64,000 nt of DNA, from the NCBI GenBank assembly GCA_964250755.1, contig CAXUHB010000017.1, positions 1-64,000 of the forward strand. The letters are read 5' to 3'. This DNA comes from DASWOJ01 sp964250755 (lineage in GTDB: Bacteria > Pseudomonadota > Alphaproteobacteria > Acetobacterales > Acetobacteraceae). The stretch's first letter is position 1. Each line of letters begins with the position of its first letter. The translations under genes were made by a program, and so were the position numbers. The notes under the pieces are model-generated. The model made no database searches and had not been told where the DNA came from. It saw nothing but the letters and a program-made list of their open reading frames with translations. Below are positions 15,730 through 24,332 of the stretch, one piece after another.

Positions 15730-18306
15730 ATGGAGTGGGTCATCCTCGGGCTGCTGGTCGTGGCCGGATACGTCCTTGGGATCGCCGGATTCGTGATCGC
15801 ACTGCTGTCGCGGGCGGAGGTGCGGACGCTGCGGGCGTCCGTTGCGCGGCTCGCTGCGGGTGCCGGACCATCCACCGCGCAGCCGCTCCAGCCCACGCCT
15901 GCTGCTCCGCTGGCTACGCCGGCGCCTGCCGCCCCAGCCCTGCCTGCTCCGCTGCTCCCGCCCCCCGCAGCTCCGCCCGCCCCTGCCCGCCCCCGCATAG
16001 ACTGGGAGCAGGCGCTGACGCAGCGCTGGGGCGTCTGGGCCGGTGCGGCGGCGCTGCTGCTGGCCGGCGTGTTCCTGGTCCGCACCGCGGTCGAGAGCGG
16101 GTGGCTCGGTCCCGGCCCGCGCTGCGCCATTGCCGCCGTGCTGGGGGCGCTGCTGGCCGCGGGTGCCGAAGCGCTGCGGCGGCGTCCTGTCCCGGGTGCA
16201 TTGGCGGACCAGGCCCCGGCGGCGCTGGCTGCAGGGGCGGTTGGCGTGTGGCTGGCGGGCGGTTACGCCGCGGGGCCGCTGTATGGACTGGTGCCGGACC
16301 TCGTAACCTTCGTGCTGATGGCTGCGGCGTCGCTGGCCGGGCTGGCGCTGTCGGTGCGGTTCGGGCCGCTGGTGGGGGCTGTGGGACTGGCGGCGGCGTT
16401 CGGGACGCCCGCGCTGATCGGGTCGGACAACCCCTCGGTCCCCGGGCTGTTCGGCTACCTGCTGGTGGTATCGGCGGCGGCCTGGGCAGTGGTGCGCTTC
16501 ACCGCCTGGACCTGGCTGGGCTGGGCCGCCGCGGCAGGCGGCGCAATCTGGGTAGCCGCCTATGCCGTTGCGGGCGCCCACCGGGACGTGTGGGCGCCCG
16601 GCCTGTTCGTACCCGCCGCCGCCGGGCTGAGCCTGCTGCTCCTGCCCGGCGCGGCCTTGGATCATCCGGTCGGGCGCCGCCTGTCCTGGGCGCCGGTGCT
16701 GGTGCTGGGCCTGGCCGGGCTGTGGCTGACCGTGCTGACCGGGGACGCGGAGGCGCGCATGGGCGTGCTGCTGCTTGCCCCCGCCACGGCGGCCAAGGGC
16801 TGGGCCGACCCGCGCCTGGCCCGCCTGCCGCAGCTTGCCGCGGGACTGATGCTGCTGGTCCTGCTGACCTGGGCGCTGCCGGCCTGGCAGCCGACCGGCG
16901 AGGCCATCACGATCGAGGGCGTCGTCCAGGCCGTCCTGCCCGGACCTTGGGCGCCCGACGCCTTGCTGCCCTTCTTGGAGACTGCGGCGGCGATGGCAGC
17001 CTGGTTCGCCGGGGCCGGGCTGCTGGGGGAGCGCCGGACGCTCCGACCGTTGCCCTGGGCGGCGCTGGCCGCAGGAGTGCCGGTGCTGGTGCTGGCGGCG
17101 GCCTACGTCCAGGCTGGCAGGTTTCAGTCCCACGCCGCCTGGTCCGCCGCCGCCATGCTCCTGGCCGCCGCGCTGACCGCCGCCGCGGCCCTGGCCCGGC
17201 GCGAGGGGTCGGTGCCCCGGGCCGGCGTCCATGCCGCGGGAGTGGCCGCCGCCCTGGCGCTCGGCGCGGCGATCCTGCTGAGCGACGCCTGGCTGACCCT
17301 GGCCTTGGCGCTGCTGCTGCCGGCGCTGGCGTGGATCGAGGGGGCCGCAGGCGTGCCGATGCGCCGGGTCGCGCTGGCGGCAGCAGGCGTGGTGCTGGCC
17401 CGGCTGGTGCTGAACCCCTGGGTGCTGGGCTACGAGGTCGGCAGCCTGCCCGTGCTGAACGGCTTGCTGCTGGCCTATGGCGTCCCGGCGCTGTGCTTCG
17501 CCGCGGCGGCCCTGATGTTCCGCCGCCGGGCGGACGACCTGGTTGTGGCGGTGCTGGAGGCCGGGGCGCTGGCCTTGCTCGCGGCGCTGCTGGTCCTGCA
17601 GGTCCACCACGCCGCGAACGGCGGCGCGCTGGACCTGCAGGACCCCGGCTTCGGCGAGGCCGCGGTGCAGGTGGACGCGCTCGGGCTGCTGGCGCTGGGC
17701 ACGGCCTGGCTGGACCGGCGCCGCCCGCGCCCGATGCTGGGGCATGGCTGGCGCATCCTGGGCGGTGTCGCCCTGGCGGGCGGGGCGGGCCTCGTCCTGC
17801 TCAACCCGGCATTGACTGGGGCGGCGGCAGGGACGGGCCTGATTTGGAACGCGCTGTTGCCGGCCTACCTCGTTCCGGTGCTGCTGGCCGTCGCGTCCCT
17901 ACGCATGGGCCTCCCGCCGCGGCGGGTGCTGGCGGCCTATGCGGGGGCGGCGGCTTTCACATGGGCGACGCTGCAGGTGCGGCAGGCGTTCCACCGCGGG
18001 CAGTTGTCCGCGTTCGGGGACGGCGCGATGACCGATGCCGAGGGCTGGGCCTACTCCGGCGCCTGGCTGCTGCTGGGCGCCGCGCTCATGACGGCGGGGC
18101 TGCGGACCGGCCAGCGCCCGCTGCGGCTGGCGGCGCTGGCGCTGGTCGGGCTGGTGACCGCCAAGGTGTTCCTGCTGGATATGTCGGGCCTGCAGGGGCT
18201 GTGGCGGGTGCTGTCCTTCCTGGGGCTGGGGCTATGCCTGATCGGGCTGGGCGCGCTGTATCGCCGCTTCGTGCAGCCGGCGGCGGGGACGGCCCCGGAT
18301 GCGTGA
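15730..18306 (+). CDS. DUF2339 polytopic membrane protein
   Basis: 858 residues. One N-terminal hydrophobic segment is followed by a helical stretch (LLSRAEVRTLRASVARL) and a Pro/Ala-rich linker (about 45-85). Then come about twenty or more transmembrane segments, starting after IDWEQALTQRWGVWAGAAAL. This matches the DUF2339 family of very hydrophobic proteins of unknown function. The C-terminal motif with TAKVFLLDMSGLQGLWRVLS is typical. The GTG/ATG choice is clear: ATG 15730. The gene stands between a mobilisation scrap and a small periplasmic protein. Confidence 0.85.
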   Translation: MEWVILGLLVVAGYVLGIAGFVIALLSRAEVRTLRASVARLAAGAGPSTAQPLQPTPAAPLATPAPAAPALPAPLLPPPAAPPAPARPRIDWEQALTQRWGVWAGAAALLLAGVFLVRTAVESGWLGPGPRCAIAAVLGALLAAGAEALRRRPVPGALADQAPAALAAGAVGVWLAGGYAAGPLYGLVPDLVTFVLMAAASLAGLALSVRFGPLVGAVGLAAAFGTPALIGSDNPSVPGLFGYLLVVSAAAWAVVRFTAWTWLGWAAAAGGAIWVAAYAVAGAHRDVWAPGLFVPAAAGLSLLLLPGAALDHPVGRRLSWAPVLVLGLAGLWLTVLTGDAEARMGVLLLAPATAAKGWADPRLARLPQLAAGLMLLVLLTWALPAWQPTGEAITIEGVVQAVLPGPWAPDALLPFLETAAAMAAWFAGAGLLGERRTLRPLPWAALAAGVPVLVLAAAYVQAGRFQSHAAWSAAAMLLAAALTAAAALARREGSVPRAGVHAAGVAAALALGAAILLSDAWLTLALALLLPALAWIEGAAGVPMRRVALAAAGVVLARLVLNPWVLGYEVGSLPVLNGLLLAYGVPALCFAAAALMFRRRADDLVVAVLEAGALALLAALLVLQVHHAANGGALDLQDPGFGEAAVQVDALGLLALGTAWLDRRRPRPMLGHGWRILGGVALAGGAGLVLLNPALTGAAAGTGLIWNALLPAYLVPVLLAVASLRMGLPPRRVLAAYAGAAAFTWATLQVRQAFHRGQLSAFGDGAMTDAEGWAYSGAWLLLGAALMTAGLRTGQRPLRLAALALVGLVTAKVFLLDMSGLQGLWRVLSFLGLGLCLIGLGALYRRFVQPAAGTAPDA

Positions 18307-18374
18307 GCATGGGGACGCCGCGGGCAAAGCGTAACCAGGCAGGGCGCGCAATGCGCCGTTGCCAGGAGAACGCC

Positions 18375-18734
18375 ATGACCCGCACCCTCGCGCTTGCCGC
18401 CGCCGCCTTGCTGGGCAGCCTGAGCCTTGCCGCTGCACAACCCGCGCCCCCGCCCGCGTCGCCCGGCGCAGTCCCTGAGGCCCCAGCCCCTGACCAGATG
18501 CGGGACCGGATGCGCGAGCACATGCGCGGCGAGGGACACGGCCCGATGATGGAGGGCATGATGGGCCGCCGCATGGGCAGGATGCGCGGCCCACAAGGCG
18601 CGCACTTCGTGTTTGAGCGTGAGGGCGCGATGATTGACCTGCGCTGCGCCGAGAACGAGACCACCCGCGCCTGCGTGGACGCCGCGGCGGTGCTGCTGGA
18701 CAAGCTAGGTCCGCAGGCCGCACCAGCGCGGTAG
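18375..18734 (+). CDS. Small Met/Arg-rich exported protein
   Basis: 119 residues with a signal peptide (MTRTLALAAAALLGSLSLAAA) and a probable cleavage after AAA. A Pro/Ala linker and a Met-, Arg-, His- and Gly-rich middle (MMEGMMGRRMGRMRG) follow. The C-terminus has two cysteines (LRCAENETTRACVDAAA) that could form a disulfide. The methionine-rich stretch recalls periplasmic metal-binding proteins, but that is only a resemblance. AGGAGA precedes the ATG. Confidence 0.75.
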   Translation: MTRTLALAAAALLGSLSLAAAQPAPPPASPGAVPEAPAPDQMRDRMREHMRGEGHGPMMEGMMGRRMGRMRGPQGAHFVFEREGAMIDLRCAENETTRACVDAAAVLLDKLGPQAAPAR

Positions 18735-19233
18735 GACGGTCCTCCTCCCTCGCTCTCCGGGGTCAAACCGTGAGCGGCTCTACGGTGGGGCGAGGGAGGC
18801 CGCATGCCTGCACATGAGGTGCGGCGGCATGCTTGAACGCAGAAGTGCGGTGATGGTGCGAGCGCAGGAGCTTGGCGCTGGGGAGGGGCGCTCAATGCCA
18901 GCGGTCCGACGCTTCAGCCGCCTTCCTGTCCACGGCGTGATTTGGAATGCTGTGGCATGAATGGTCAGAGCAAAGGCCTGTTGCTACGAGCCTGATTGTT
19001 ACAAGCCGGACGCAGCATAATTATCTGAGCTATCCGTTGCCTGGTACGATGGGCTGCTCTGAGTCGTGCTGGCATGGAAAGCAGGCAGGGTGGTCGGCCG
19101 GCCGCATGCGGCCCTCATGACCATCACGGGGTCATATGTGCGCCGCCCCTGCAGATAGTGCCGTCCGCGCAGGAGACGTCGGTCCCGCAGTACTAGGGCG
19201 TCCCTTGAAACCACCCTGCCCCCTCGGGCAGCC
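18735..19233. other. Gene-free stretch with an inverted repeat
   Basis: No convincing gene. CCTCCCTCGC (18744-18753) and GCGAGGGAGG (18790-18799) form a 10-bp stem around 36 bases just after the preceding stop codon. It could be a terminator or a degraded copy of the MITE-like repeat (the flanks ...CTCTCCGGGG... and GGGAGGCCGC are similar). The rest is of mixed composition and leads into the lower-G+C patch. Confidence 0.4.
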
Positions 19234-19620
19234 TTACAGCATCTTGGTCAACTGCCCCTCGATGCTTCCTACGCCGGCCTCGAACTTCGCAAACTTCTTG
19301 TCCTTCCCGCTCGCCTTTTTCACATCGGCCACGTGCTTGGACAGTTCATCGCGCGCCTTTCCGACCGATGCCGACGACGGAGTCTTCTCCGCATCCTGCA
19401 CCGCCTTCAGGGTTGCCGGGCGGACAGAGGTGAGGCCGTCCGTCTTCTTCACCGCTCCCATGTAGGCAGCCACCAGCCCGGACAGCTTTATCTCCGGCTT
19501 GGGCATCTTCTGCAGTCCGGCCGCGACTGCCTTGGATTTGCTTTCCAGTCCACCTGTTGATCCTATTGCCTTCTCCAACATCGCCTTGAGCGCTTCAAGC
19601 GCTTTCGCCTCACCCGCCAT
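19234..19620 (-). CDS. Unknown helical protein, 128 residues
   Basis: A Lys/Ala-rich, predicted all-helical protein with heptad-like stretches at residues 1-40 and 80-128, and no signal peptide or transmembrane segment. G+C is visibly lower than in the neighbouring core genes, which suggests acquisition by transfer. It lies 61 bases downstream of another unknown helical gene in the same direction, so the two probably form an operon and may interact. GGGAGG lies about 12 bases before the start. No family recognised. Confidence 0.65.
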   Translation of the reverse strand: MAGEAKALEALKAMLEKAIGSTGGLESKSKAVAAGLQKMPKPEIKLSGLVAAYMGAVKKTDGLTSVRPATLKAVQDAEKTPSSASVGKARDELSKHVADVKKASGKDKKFAKFEAGVGSIEGQLTKML

Positions 19621-19681
19621 AACCTGTTAGCCTCCCGATCTGTTGCAGCCCCAATCCGGCCAAGCGCCTGCCGGCACCGGG

Positions 19682-20428
19682 TTAATCAACCTCGAATTCA
19701 TTAACCATCTGCACGAACGCCTTGGCGCGCGCCTCATCCATCTGCTCAAGCCGGAGCTTCGCAGTTTCAATTTTGGCTTGATACGTTTCTATGGTTTCAT
19801 GCAGCGTTGCCAAATCCAAGTCCAGCCCGGCCGACACGCCGTTCCACTGGTCGGCCATCCAAGCCAAGTAGGACGCATTCTCTTTTTTCTGAGCCGCAAG
19901 GATTTTCTCCTTGACCTCAACCGCAATCTCCAGCTTCCCAACCTCTGCTTCCCACTCCGCCGTGTCCTTCTTGAGCTGGGCGCGTTCGCCGTCCAGGAAC
20001 TTTTGAAGCTTCTCCTTGGCCTCATCAATCCCCAGCACGCCGGTGATGATGAGCGCCAGCAGCGCGAGCATCATCTGAGCTGCCGCTTTGCCTGCCTTTT
20101 CCGGGGTGTCGGGAATGTTGTCCAACACCTCCTGCGCGAAGCCGCTCCCGAACGTCGCGTGGACCTTTTCGGCCTCCGTGATCGTTTTCACGGGTGCCAC
20201 CGTCGCCAGCTTGACAACGCTGGCGGCCTGCTTGTCAAAATCTTCGAGCCGCTTGTTGACCAGCGCCATCTGCTTTTGCTGAGCGCGGATCTTGGCGAAG
20301 GCAGCATCCATCGCCTTCTTCTGCTGCTCAGCATCGCTTATGATCTTAATCGCCGTGCTGCTGAAGCGCACTTGCGACATAGACTTTGGCGTTCGTGTTA
20401 TGATCGTCTTAGCCGTCGTGCTCAACAT
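19682..20428 (-). CDS. Unknown coiled-coil protein with one hydrophobic segment
   Basis: 248 residues (or 232 if it starts at the Met codon at 20380). Layout: helical N-terminal part with Gln/Lys-rich heptads (about 30-70), a short linker (VAPVKTITEAEKVHATF), a hydrophobic segment near residues 110-130 (AAQMMLALLALIITGVLG), then long amphipathic helices to the end. Two long helices flanking a membrane-active segment recall alpha-helical pore-forming toxins, but no signature was found, so this is inference. G+C is lower than in the surroundings. It is first gene of a likely two-gene unit with the 128-residue protein. Confidence 0.65.
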   Translation of the reverse strand: MLSTTAKTIITRTPKSMSQVRFSSTAIKIISDAEQQKKAMDAAFAKIRAQQKQMALVNKRLEDFDKQAASVVKLATVAPVKTITEAEKVHATFGSGFAQEVLDNIPDTPEKAGKAAAQMMLALLALIITGVLGIDEAKEKLQKFLDGERAQLKKDTAEWEAEVGKLEIAVEVKEKILAAQKKENASYLAWMADQWNGVSAGLDLDLATLHETIETYQAKIETAKLRLEQMDEARAKAFVQMVNEFEVD

Positions 20429-20502
20429 CCCACTGCAACTCCCAGCGCCCCGCCACAGAAGGACAGCACCAGATTAGTAACGAGCTGTCAACGTCCCTGG
20501 AC

Positions 20503-21312
20503 ATGCCGCCGCAGGCATCGGGTGGGCACAGCCACGGCCGCTTGCAACTGCTTGGCCCCGACGGCACCGTCCTTGACGCATGCACGGTGTCCGCCGGGCC
20601 AGCCGGCACTGCACTGCGCTTGGCCCGAACCCTGGCGGTGTCGTCGGCCTCCCTGCTCGCCCGCGGCATCCCCGCGCTGCGCGCCCACGAGTTGCCCGTC
20701 GTGTCCGTCACCCTGCGCCTGCCGGTGGACGATGCGGAGCAGGCCGTGCTGGGACAGCACGGCCTCCACCTGGCGTCGCATGAGGGCGAGTACGCGCGCA
20801 CTCTGTCCGTCCCGCTTGGCCCTAACGGCGCAACACGCGTGCCGGGTCTGCGCCGCCACAACTGGTTCAACCTGCCCCGCACCCTGGCCGGCCCCGCGCT
20901 GCGACTGCTGGAGGCTGCCGCAGCGCACAGGCCGGAGTACCACGCTCTGCCAGGTGCCATCATCCTGGAACGCCTCATGGCCCAAGCCGACGAGGATCCA
21001 GCGACCTCCTTATGGAGCCTCTACTGCCGCAGGGCTTCTCCCGTGGCAGTCGCGCTGCCATCCTGTGGGGCCTTCGGAACGCTCATGGCATTCGGTGTCG
21101 CGCCGTCCGCACAGGGGCAGGGCTGGGGCCGGCGCATTCATGCGGCAACGCTGGCCCGGCTGCAACGGGCCGGCGCCTATGTGTACCTGGACCATGTCGG
21201 CCGGACCAACCGTCCCATGCGCCGCATCATGGCCGCGAATGGCTGCTGCAAAGTGGCGGCCTACGCGACGTTCCAAGACGGGACCGCGCCAGCCGGGCCG
21301 CTGCGCCCCTGA
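20503..21312 (+). CDS. GNAT-type N-acetyltransferase
   Basis: 269 residues. The C-terminal half carries the acetyl-CoA binding motif A of GNAT enzymes (GVAPSAQGQGWGRRIHAATL) followed by VYLDHVGRTNRPMRRIMAANG, the usual final strand-helix. The N-terminal half (1-150) has no recognised domain and may bind the substrate, which is unknown. No strong ribosome binding site precedes the ATG; the gene is divergent from the helical-protein pair and convergent with the glycosyltransferase. Confidence 0.75.
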   Translation: MPPQASGGHSHGRLQLLGPDGTVLDACTVSAGPAGTALRLARTLAVSSASLLARGIPALRAHELPVVSVTLRLPVDDAEQAVLGQHGLHLASHEGEYARTLSVPLGPNGATRVPGLRRHNWFNLPRTLAGPALRLLEAAAAHRPEYHALPGAIILERLMAQADEDPATSLWSLYCRRASPVAVALPSCGAFGTLMAFGVAPSAQGQGWGRRIHAATLARLQRAGAYVYLDHVGRTNRPMRRIMAANGCCKVAAYATFQDGTAPAGPLRP

Positions 21313-21364
21313 ACCCGCCGGCGTGGTCGGCGTCCGGCTCGTCAACGTCAGCCCTGCGCTGCTC

Positions 21365-22510
21365 CTACTGCGCCGCACCGGCCCCAACGGGGTCGGATGC
21401 AGCCGCGGCCCACTCCACAATCCGCCGGGCGTTGCCGGCCCAGGTGAAATCCCGCGCAACCAACTCCGCCCGCGCCGCAGCACCCAGCCCGGCCCGCAAC
21501 GCCGGGTCGGCGGCAAGCTGCCGCACGGCGGCCCACAGCGCCCCGGGGTCGGCGGGGTCGAACAGCAGCGCCGTCCGCCCGTGTTCCAGGATCTCGCGTA
21601 TGTTCGGCTGGTCCGGCGCCACGATGGCCCGGCCCGCCGCCATGTAGTCGAAGACCTTCAACGGCGACGCATACGCCACCACCTTCGGCTGCAGCGCGAT
21701 GTCGAACCCGGCCACGGCCGCCGGCACCCGCGCGTGTTCAATCACGCCCGTAAAGCGGATGCGGCTGGCGATGCCCAGCTCCGCCGCCAATGCCTCCAGC
21801 CCCGCCCGGGCCGGGCCGTCGCCGACGACGACCAGCTCCAGCGGCGCCGGATCGGCGGCCATCTGCCGGATCAGCGCGTCCATTCCGTGCCAGTCCCGCA
21901 CGAAGCCCACGAAGCCCAGCGTCACCGTGCCGGACGGCCGCGGCGGCGCATCCGGGAAACGGTCCAGCACGACCCCGTTCGGCACCACGCTCAACCGCTC
22001 CCGCGGCACGCCCGCCGCGGCGATGGCGTCCCCCAGCACCTGCGTCACCGGCAGCACCCGGGTCGCCGACCGCCACACCTGCCGCTCCAGCCGGTGCGCC
22101 AGCCGCTGCAGCTGCAACGCCCCATGCTGCGTCCGCTCCTGCGCCAGGGGGGAGTTCACCTCCAGGAAATACGGCAGCCCCGTCCGCCGGGCGAGCCAGT
22201 GCCCGGCCAGGTAGAACAGGTTGTAGCGCTCATAGATCAGGTCGGGCTGGAAGGCCCGGCAAGCCCGCCGCAGCCGGCGGTAGGCCGGCAAGTTGTAGGC
22301 CAACTCCGCCACCTCCCCCGCCGCGCCCGGCAGCAGACGGCGCAGCCGGGCCACGGCGCCGCTTTCCCCGCCGAAGCTGGACGCCTCATAGAAGCCGGGG
22401 CCGACCACCTGCACCTCGTGCCCGGCCGCGCGCAAGGCGCCCACCAGTTCCTCGACATGGACGCTCTGCCCGTCGCGGGACTGGATGCGGTGGCTGTAGA
22501 GTATCCTCAT
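21365..22510 (-). CDS. Glycosyltransferase family 4
   Basis: 381 residues, GT-B fold. The N-terminal domain starts MRILYSHRIQSRDGQSVHVE. The C-terminal domain has VVPNGVVLDRF, LGFVGFVRDWHG, LVVVGDGPARAGLEAL and the nucleotide-sugar site ASPLKVFDYMAAGRAIVAPD. It transfers a sugar from an activated donor, probably in envelope polysaccharide or glycolipid synthesis. The acceptor is unknown. It is the last gene of a likely GST - phosphatase - glycosyltransferase run on the - strand. Confidence 0.88.
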   Translation of the reverse strand: MRILYSHRIQSRDGQSVHVEELVGALRAAGHEVQVVGPGFYEASSFGGESGAVARLRRLLPGAAGEVAELAYNLPAYRRLRRACRAFQPDLIYERYNLFYLAGHWLARRTGLPYFLEVNSPLAQERTQHGALQLQRLAHRLERQVWRSATRVLPVTQVLGDAIAAAGVPRERLSVVPNGVVLDRFPDAPPRPSGTVTLGFVGFVRDWHGMDALIRQMAADPAPLELVVVGDGPARAGLEALAAELGIASRIRFTGVIEHARVPAAVAGFDIALQPKVVAYASPLKVFDYMAAGRAIVAPDQPNIREILEHGRTALLFDPADPGALWAAVRQLAADPALRAGLGAAARAELVARDFTWAGNARRIVEWAAAASDPVGAGAAQ

Positions 22511-22514
22511 GGCG

Positions 22515-23072
22515 TCACGCGCTGGCGGGCGTCAGGGTCCAGGGGGCGCCTGCCGGTCCCGGCTCGCAGAACAGCGGCATCCCGTTGGCCAGCCGCACGT
22601 TGGCGGGCAACCCCATCTCCGCCCGCAGCGCCCGGAACAGGGCGCCGTGCGCCACCACCAGCACCGGCGCTGGGTGGGCCAGGGCGGTGTTCACCGCCGC
22701 CACCGCGCGGGCGCGCAGGGCGGCGAAGGTTTCACCCCCCTCCGGCGTCACATGTCCGGCGATCCAGTCGTCGAACCACGACGCCATCGGCTGCCCCTCC
22801 TGCACGCCGAACTCCACCTCCCGCAGGTCGTCCTGCACCGTCACCGGCAATCCGGACAGCGCCGCCGTCACCAGCGCGGTGTCCCGTGCCCGGGACAAGG
22901 GGCTGCACACGATGGTCCGCAATCCGCGGGTCCGCAGCGCTTCCGCCGCCGTGCGCGCCTGCGCCAGCCCGACCTCGTTCAGCGGGATGTCTATGTTGCC
23001 CTGGGACAGCCCCCGCGCGTTCCAGTCGGTCTCGCCATGCCGCAGGAACCAGAAGGCGCGCGGGGTCAGCAT
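22515..23072 (-). CDS. Histidine phosphatase (phosphoglycerate mutase-like)
   Basis: 185 residues. The phospho-histidine motif FLRHGETDWNARG (H12) opens the protein, followed by SPLSRARDTA and the second catalytic histidine in VVAHGALFRALR. It belongs to the cofactor-dependent phosphoglycerate mutase/phosphatase superfamily; these small members are usually phosphatases. The start at 23072 overlaps the upstream GST stop (ATGA), showing translational coupling. The substrate is unknown. Confidence 0.88.
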   Translation of the reverse strand: MLTPRAFWFLRHGETDWNARGLSQGNIDIPLNEVGLAQARTAAEALRTRGLRTIVCSPLSRARDTALVTAALSGLPVTVQDDLREVEFGVQEGQPMASWFDDWIAGHVTPEGGETFAALRARAVAAVNTALAHPAPVLVVAHGALFRALRAEMGLPANVRLANGMPLFCEPGPAGAPWTLTPASA

Positions 23073-23692
23073 CAGGCGGCCAAGCCCTCGGCCGCCATCA
23101 TGCGCTGCACGGCGGGCCGGGCCAGCATCCGCTCCAGGTGCGCGGCAAGGTTCGGCGGCAGCGTCATCCCGATCCGCTTCGCCCCCCAGAACGACACATA
23201 GAAGACCGCGCTGTCGGCGATGCTGTAGGACCCGGCGATCCAATCCTGACCGGCGAGCTGCTTGTCCAGGAGGGCATACCCCTTCTCCAGTATCTCCCGC
23301 CCGCGCGCCTTCACCGCCTCGTGGTCTCCCTCGCTGGGCGCGAAGTTGCCCGGGCGGAACACGCGGCTGAAGCCCTGCATGTGCAGCGTGGCCACGCAGT
23401 AGTCCATTGCCTCCGCCCCGCGCAGCTCGGCCTCCGCATCTGCCGGCAGCAGCCCGGCATCCGGGTTGGCCTTCGCCAGGTAGTGGGCAATGACCGGATA
23501 TTCCGTCACGACCGACCCGTCGTCGCGCTGCAGGGTTGGCACCTTGCCCTTCGGGTTCAGGTCGCTGAACGGCGGGCGCTGGCTCTCGCCGCTGCGTATG
23601 TCCAGCTTCACGGCCTCGTAGGGCTTGCCGATCTCCTCAAGCAGAAGGTGGATGCCAAGGGAGCAGGCGCCGGGCGCGTAGTAGAGCTTCAT
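23072..23692 (-). CDS. Glutathione S-transferase, beta class
   Basis: 206 residues. The thioredoxin-fold N-terminal domain begins MKLYYAPGACSLGIHLLLEE with the beta-class cysteine C10, and contains NPKGKVPTL and the cis-Pro region. The all-helical C-terminal domain has DWIAGSYSIADSAVFY. It conjugates glutathione to electrophiles or reduces mixed disulfides in the cytoplasm. The start is at 23692; upstream residues would not align to the family. Confidence 0.92.
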   Translation of the reverse strand: MKLYYAPGACSLGIHLLLEEIGKPYEAVKLDIRSGESQRPPFSDLNPKGKVPTLQRDDGSVVTEYPVIAHYLAKANPDAGLLPADAEAELRGAEAMDYCVATLHMQGFSRVFRPGNFAPSEGDHEAVKARGREILEKGYALLDKQLAGQDWIAGSYSIADSAVFYVSFWGAKRIGMTLPPNLAAHLERMLARPAVQRMMAAEGLAA

Positions 23693-24089
23693 GAGTCGGA
23701 CCTCCGTGTGCCTGCGCCGGGGCGGGCGCGGCATGGCAGGGCCTGCTTAGGCCAGATGCCGGCACGGGTGAAGGGTGCGCGGCGGACCCGTGGCCGCCCG
23801 GGACGGCGGCACGGACGGATGCCGGCCCAAGTGATGCCGGCCCAGTTACGGATGCGGCAGCGTGACGCGCGTCACCCTCCTGCCCGCCGACGCATCCACG
23901 GGGGCCCCCTTCTGGGCCATCGCATCCCAAGCGCACGCCGCAGCAGCAGCGCCATGCCGGACGCAAGGGAGCGGCGGCCATGGCCCGTATCCATTCAGGC
24001 AGCGATGTGGCGGACCCCGCCGCATCTTCGCCACCACCGGGCGGAAACCTGCCGGGACAGCCCAGTCCACAACGAAGGAGGACGTTGCG
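23693..24089. promoter_or_regulatory. Gene-free divergent region with a 14-bp perfect palindrome
   Basis: No gene in this 397-base stretch. GTGACGCGCGTCAC (23862-23875) is a perfect palindrome of operator-like size between the GST operon and a small + strand gene. Which regulator binds it, if any, cannot be read from the sequence. Confidence 0.35.
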
Positions 24090-24332
24090 ATGCAGACCTA
24101 TCACACGGGATCGTGCCTGGAGGACCTGTTGGCAGATGACGTGATCCAAGCCGTGATGGCCGCCGACGGCGTCAGCGCCGACGCGATCCGGCGCCTGTTC
24201 CGCGGCCCCGGCCCAGGCGGCGGCCCAGCCGGCGGCCCGCCCGGCAGCCGTCAGTCGAACAGGCTACTGACCGAGCTTTCGTCGGAGATGCGCTGCATCG
24301 CCTCTGCCAGGATCGGCGCGATGGTGAACTGA
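24090..24332 (+). CDS. Small protein of 80 residues, function unknown
   Basis: A strong ribosome binding site (AAGGAGG, about 8 bases upstream) precedes ATG 24090. The first 40 residues (MQTYHTGSCLEDLLADDVI...) look like a compact helical domain. A Gly/Pro-rich linker follows, and the tail after residue 54 is antisense to the 3' end of prs (82-base overlap). The tail is thus constrained by prs. The real functional part may be the first 50 residues. Confidence 0.5.
   Translation: MQTYHTGSCLEDLLADDVIQAVMAADGVSADAIRRLFRGPGPGGGPAGGPPGSRQSNRLLTELSSEMRCIASARIGAMVN

Noticed and set aside
15540..18734. Open frame of about 1060 codons overlapping the DUF2339 gene
   Set aside because: Only the first 35 codons resemble a relaxase; the rest is Gly/Arg/Ala low-complexity sequence out of frame with a clear membrane protein, an effect of high G+C.
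18999..19214. Possible 71-residue - strand protein
   Set aside because: No ribosome binding site or family; amino-acid make-up does not look like a real protein.
19643..24139. Open frame of about 1500 codons on the + strand
   Set aside because: It runs antisense to several genes with clear motifs (glycosyltransferase, phosphatase, GST) and has no recognisable domain.
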